From Streptomyces flaveolus (GTDB lineage: Bacteria; Actinomycetota; Actinomycetes; Streptomycetales; Streptomycetaceae): DNA of 64,000 nt. Below the pieces are notes generated by a model. It was not told the origin of the DNA, did not search any database, and saw only the letters and a list, made by a program, of their open reading frames with translations. Position 1 is the stretch's first letter. Every line of letters begins with the position of its first letter. Both the position numbers and the translations under genes were made by a program. Below, piece after piece: positions 63,142 to 64,000 of the stretch. The stretch spans positions 1 to 64,000 of the forward strand of contig NZ_JNWV01000020.1 in the NCBI RefSeq assembly GCF_000716535.1, written 5' to 3'.

Positions 63142-64000
63142 TCAGGCGACGGGCTGTGCTTCGAGGAATGCGAGGGCTCTGGCCACGAACTCGTTGTGGA
63201 ACTGGAAGATCGCGCCGTGTCCGGCGTCCGGGTAGAGGGGGACGAGTTCGCTCCGGGGCAGGCGTGCGGCGAGGTCGAGGGTGTTCTCGCTCGGCACCAT
63301 CCGGTCGCTCTCGCCGTTGGCCACCAGGACTGGCTGGTGGATGCGCGACAGGTCCGCGGGCGCCTGCAGGCCCCATCGGTGGATGGCCTTGAGCTGGGCG
63401 CGGAACGACGTCAGCGAGATGGCCCTGTCGCGGTCGCTGGTGCGTTCCTTCAGCCGTTTGAGGAAGGCGCGTGCTTCGCGTCGGCCGTGTTCGGTGTCGG
63501 TGAAGAAGAGGAACTGCTTGGGGTCCTTGCGGGTCAGGAAGCCCTTCAGGATGTCCCGGAGGGTCAGTGCGGTGACCTTGTCGATGCCCGGGCCTCCGGC
63601 GGGGCCGGTGCCCGCGAGGACGACCCTGCGCACCAGCTGCGGTTCCTCGGCTGCGATGACCTGGGCGATGAAGCCGCCCATCGACAGGCCGAGCAGGTCG
63701 ACCTGCTCGAAGCCCAGGGCTCGGATGAACAGCACTGCGTCGCGGGCCATCGCTTCGATGGTGTCGGGGGTGGAGCCGCCCGACGCGCCGACTCCGCGGT
63801 TGTCGAAGGCGATCACCTGGCGCCGGGCGGCGAGTCCGTCGACGACGCGGGGGTCCCAGTTGTCCAGGACAGCGGTCAGGTGGTGGAGCAGGATCAGTGG
63901 TACGCCGTCTCCTTCCGAGCCGAGCTGGCGGCAGACGAAGTCGACGCCGCGCACGGACACCGAACGGGTCGGTGCATCTTTGTACGTCGACGGGGCGGGC
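63142..64000 (-). CDS. Alpha/beta hydrolase, 5' end beyond the window
   Basis: At least 286 residues of an alpha/beta hydrolase (haloperoxidase/lactonase-like). Features: LILLHHLTAVLDNWDPRVVD (oxyanion region), FDNRGVGASGG, nucleophile elbow LLGLSMGGFIAQ, acid residue in VANGESDRMVP and His in PDAGHGAIFQ. GTG 63960 is the first in-window start, but the frame stays open to the window end and reads STYKDAPTRSVSVRGVDF, whose APTR-x-V-x-V-x-G wording is typical just after the true start of such proteins. The start codon therefore probably lies beyond position 64000. Substrate unknown; not obviously linked to the DUF5994 genes. Confidence 0.82.
   Translation of the reverse strand, partial: PAPSTYKDAPTRSVSVRGVDFVCRQLGSEGDGVPLILLHHLTAVLDNWDPRVVDGLAARRQVIAFDNRGVGASGGSTPDTIEAMARDAVLFIRALGFEQVDLLGLSMGGFIAQVIAAEEPQLVRRVVLAGTGPAGGPGIDKVTALTLRDILKGFLTRKDPKQFLFFTDTEHGRREARAFLKRLKERTSDRDRAISLTSFRAQLKAIHRWGLQAPADLSRIHQPVLVANGESDRMVPSENTLDLAARLPRSELVPLYPDAGHGAIFQFHNEFVARALAFLEAQPVA

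Overview
The window looks like a piece of a Streptomyces (high-GC actinomycete) chromosome. Base composition is very G+C rich, third codon positions are almost all G or C, GTG starts are common, and the gene families are typical of the genus (PcaDC fusion, gluABCD, MocR, PucR, DUF5994, AmaP/Asp23 cluster, SpoIIE-type phosphatases, IS110). I found no rRNA, tRNA or CRISPR array.

Layout. 1-0.84 kb: tandem ~108-bp repeats with no credible gene. 0.88-9.1 kb: B3/4-domain protein, MocR regulator, small membrane protein, macrodomain protein, FAD oxidoreductase, inositol-monophosphatase-like enzyme, gamma-glutamyltransferase homologue. 9.3-17.8 kb: small regulator/target modules (SDR + TetR sharing an operator; DUF3533 exporter divergent from MarR; DHA2 exporter divergent from MerR), a flavin reductase, a lipoate ligase and a lipoprotein. 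17.8-18.6 kb: ~120-bp tandem repeats. 18.6-27.5 kb: one-direction pyrimidine/hydantoin catabolism cluster (two beta-ureidopropionase-like amidases, class III aminotransferase, PucR, dihydropyrimidinase, LLM oxidoreductase, NCS1 permease). 27.7-37.8 kb: low-complexity protein, XRE regulator divergent from a shortened methionine aminopeptidase, ClpC-like ATPase, secreted gamma-glutamyltransferase, membrane protein, secreted S15-type hydrolase. 37.9-44.4 kb: gluABCD glutamate importer, exonuclease III, MBL hydrolase, pcaDC. 44.4-45.5 kb: decayed IS110 element against the pcaDC start.

45.5-63 kb reads as an envelope/general-stress island. An ECF sigma gene overlaps a gene combining an anti-sigma-like zinc motif with an Asp23-like domain, then another Asp23-like gene. 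Divergent from them runs an operon of Asp23 proteins, AmaP and small membrane proteins. Two SpoIIE/PP2C phosphatase genes flank this block; one is broken by an in-frame TAG. Next come four DUF5994 genes and one DUF5994 relic. Four of these five loci share a ~100-nt 5' leader with a hairpin-forming core, and two are followed by one-TM small proteins. Interleaved are a stomatin-like (SPFH) protein, a GNAT-AAA+ fusion ATPase, a CorA channel and a fatty-acid desaturase. The window ends inside an alpha/beta hydrolase gene.

Most promising for novelty: the DUF5994 paralogues with their conserved leader and membrane partners; the zinc-motif/Asp23 protein translationally coupled to an ECF sigma factor; the GNAT-AAA+ fusion beside a stomatin; and three regulator genes (TetR, MerR, XRE) plus a map paralogue whose -10 boxes sit exactly 7 nt before the start codon, indicating leaderless transcripts. 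Functions are inferred from recognisable motifs only; no database search was run.
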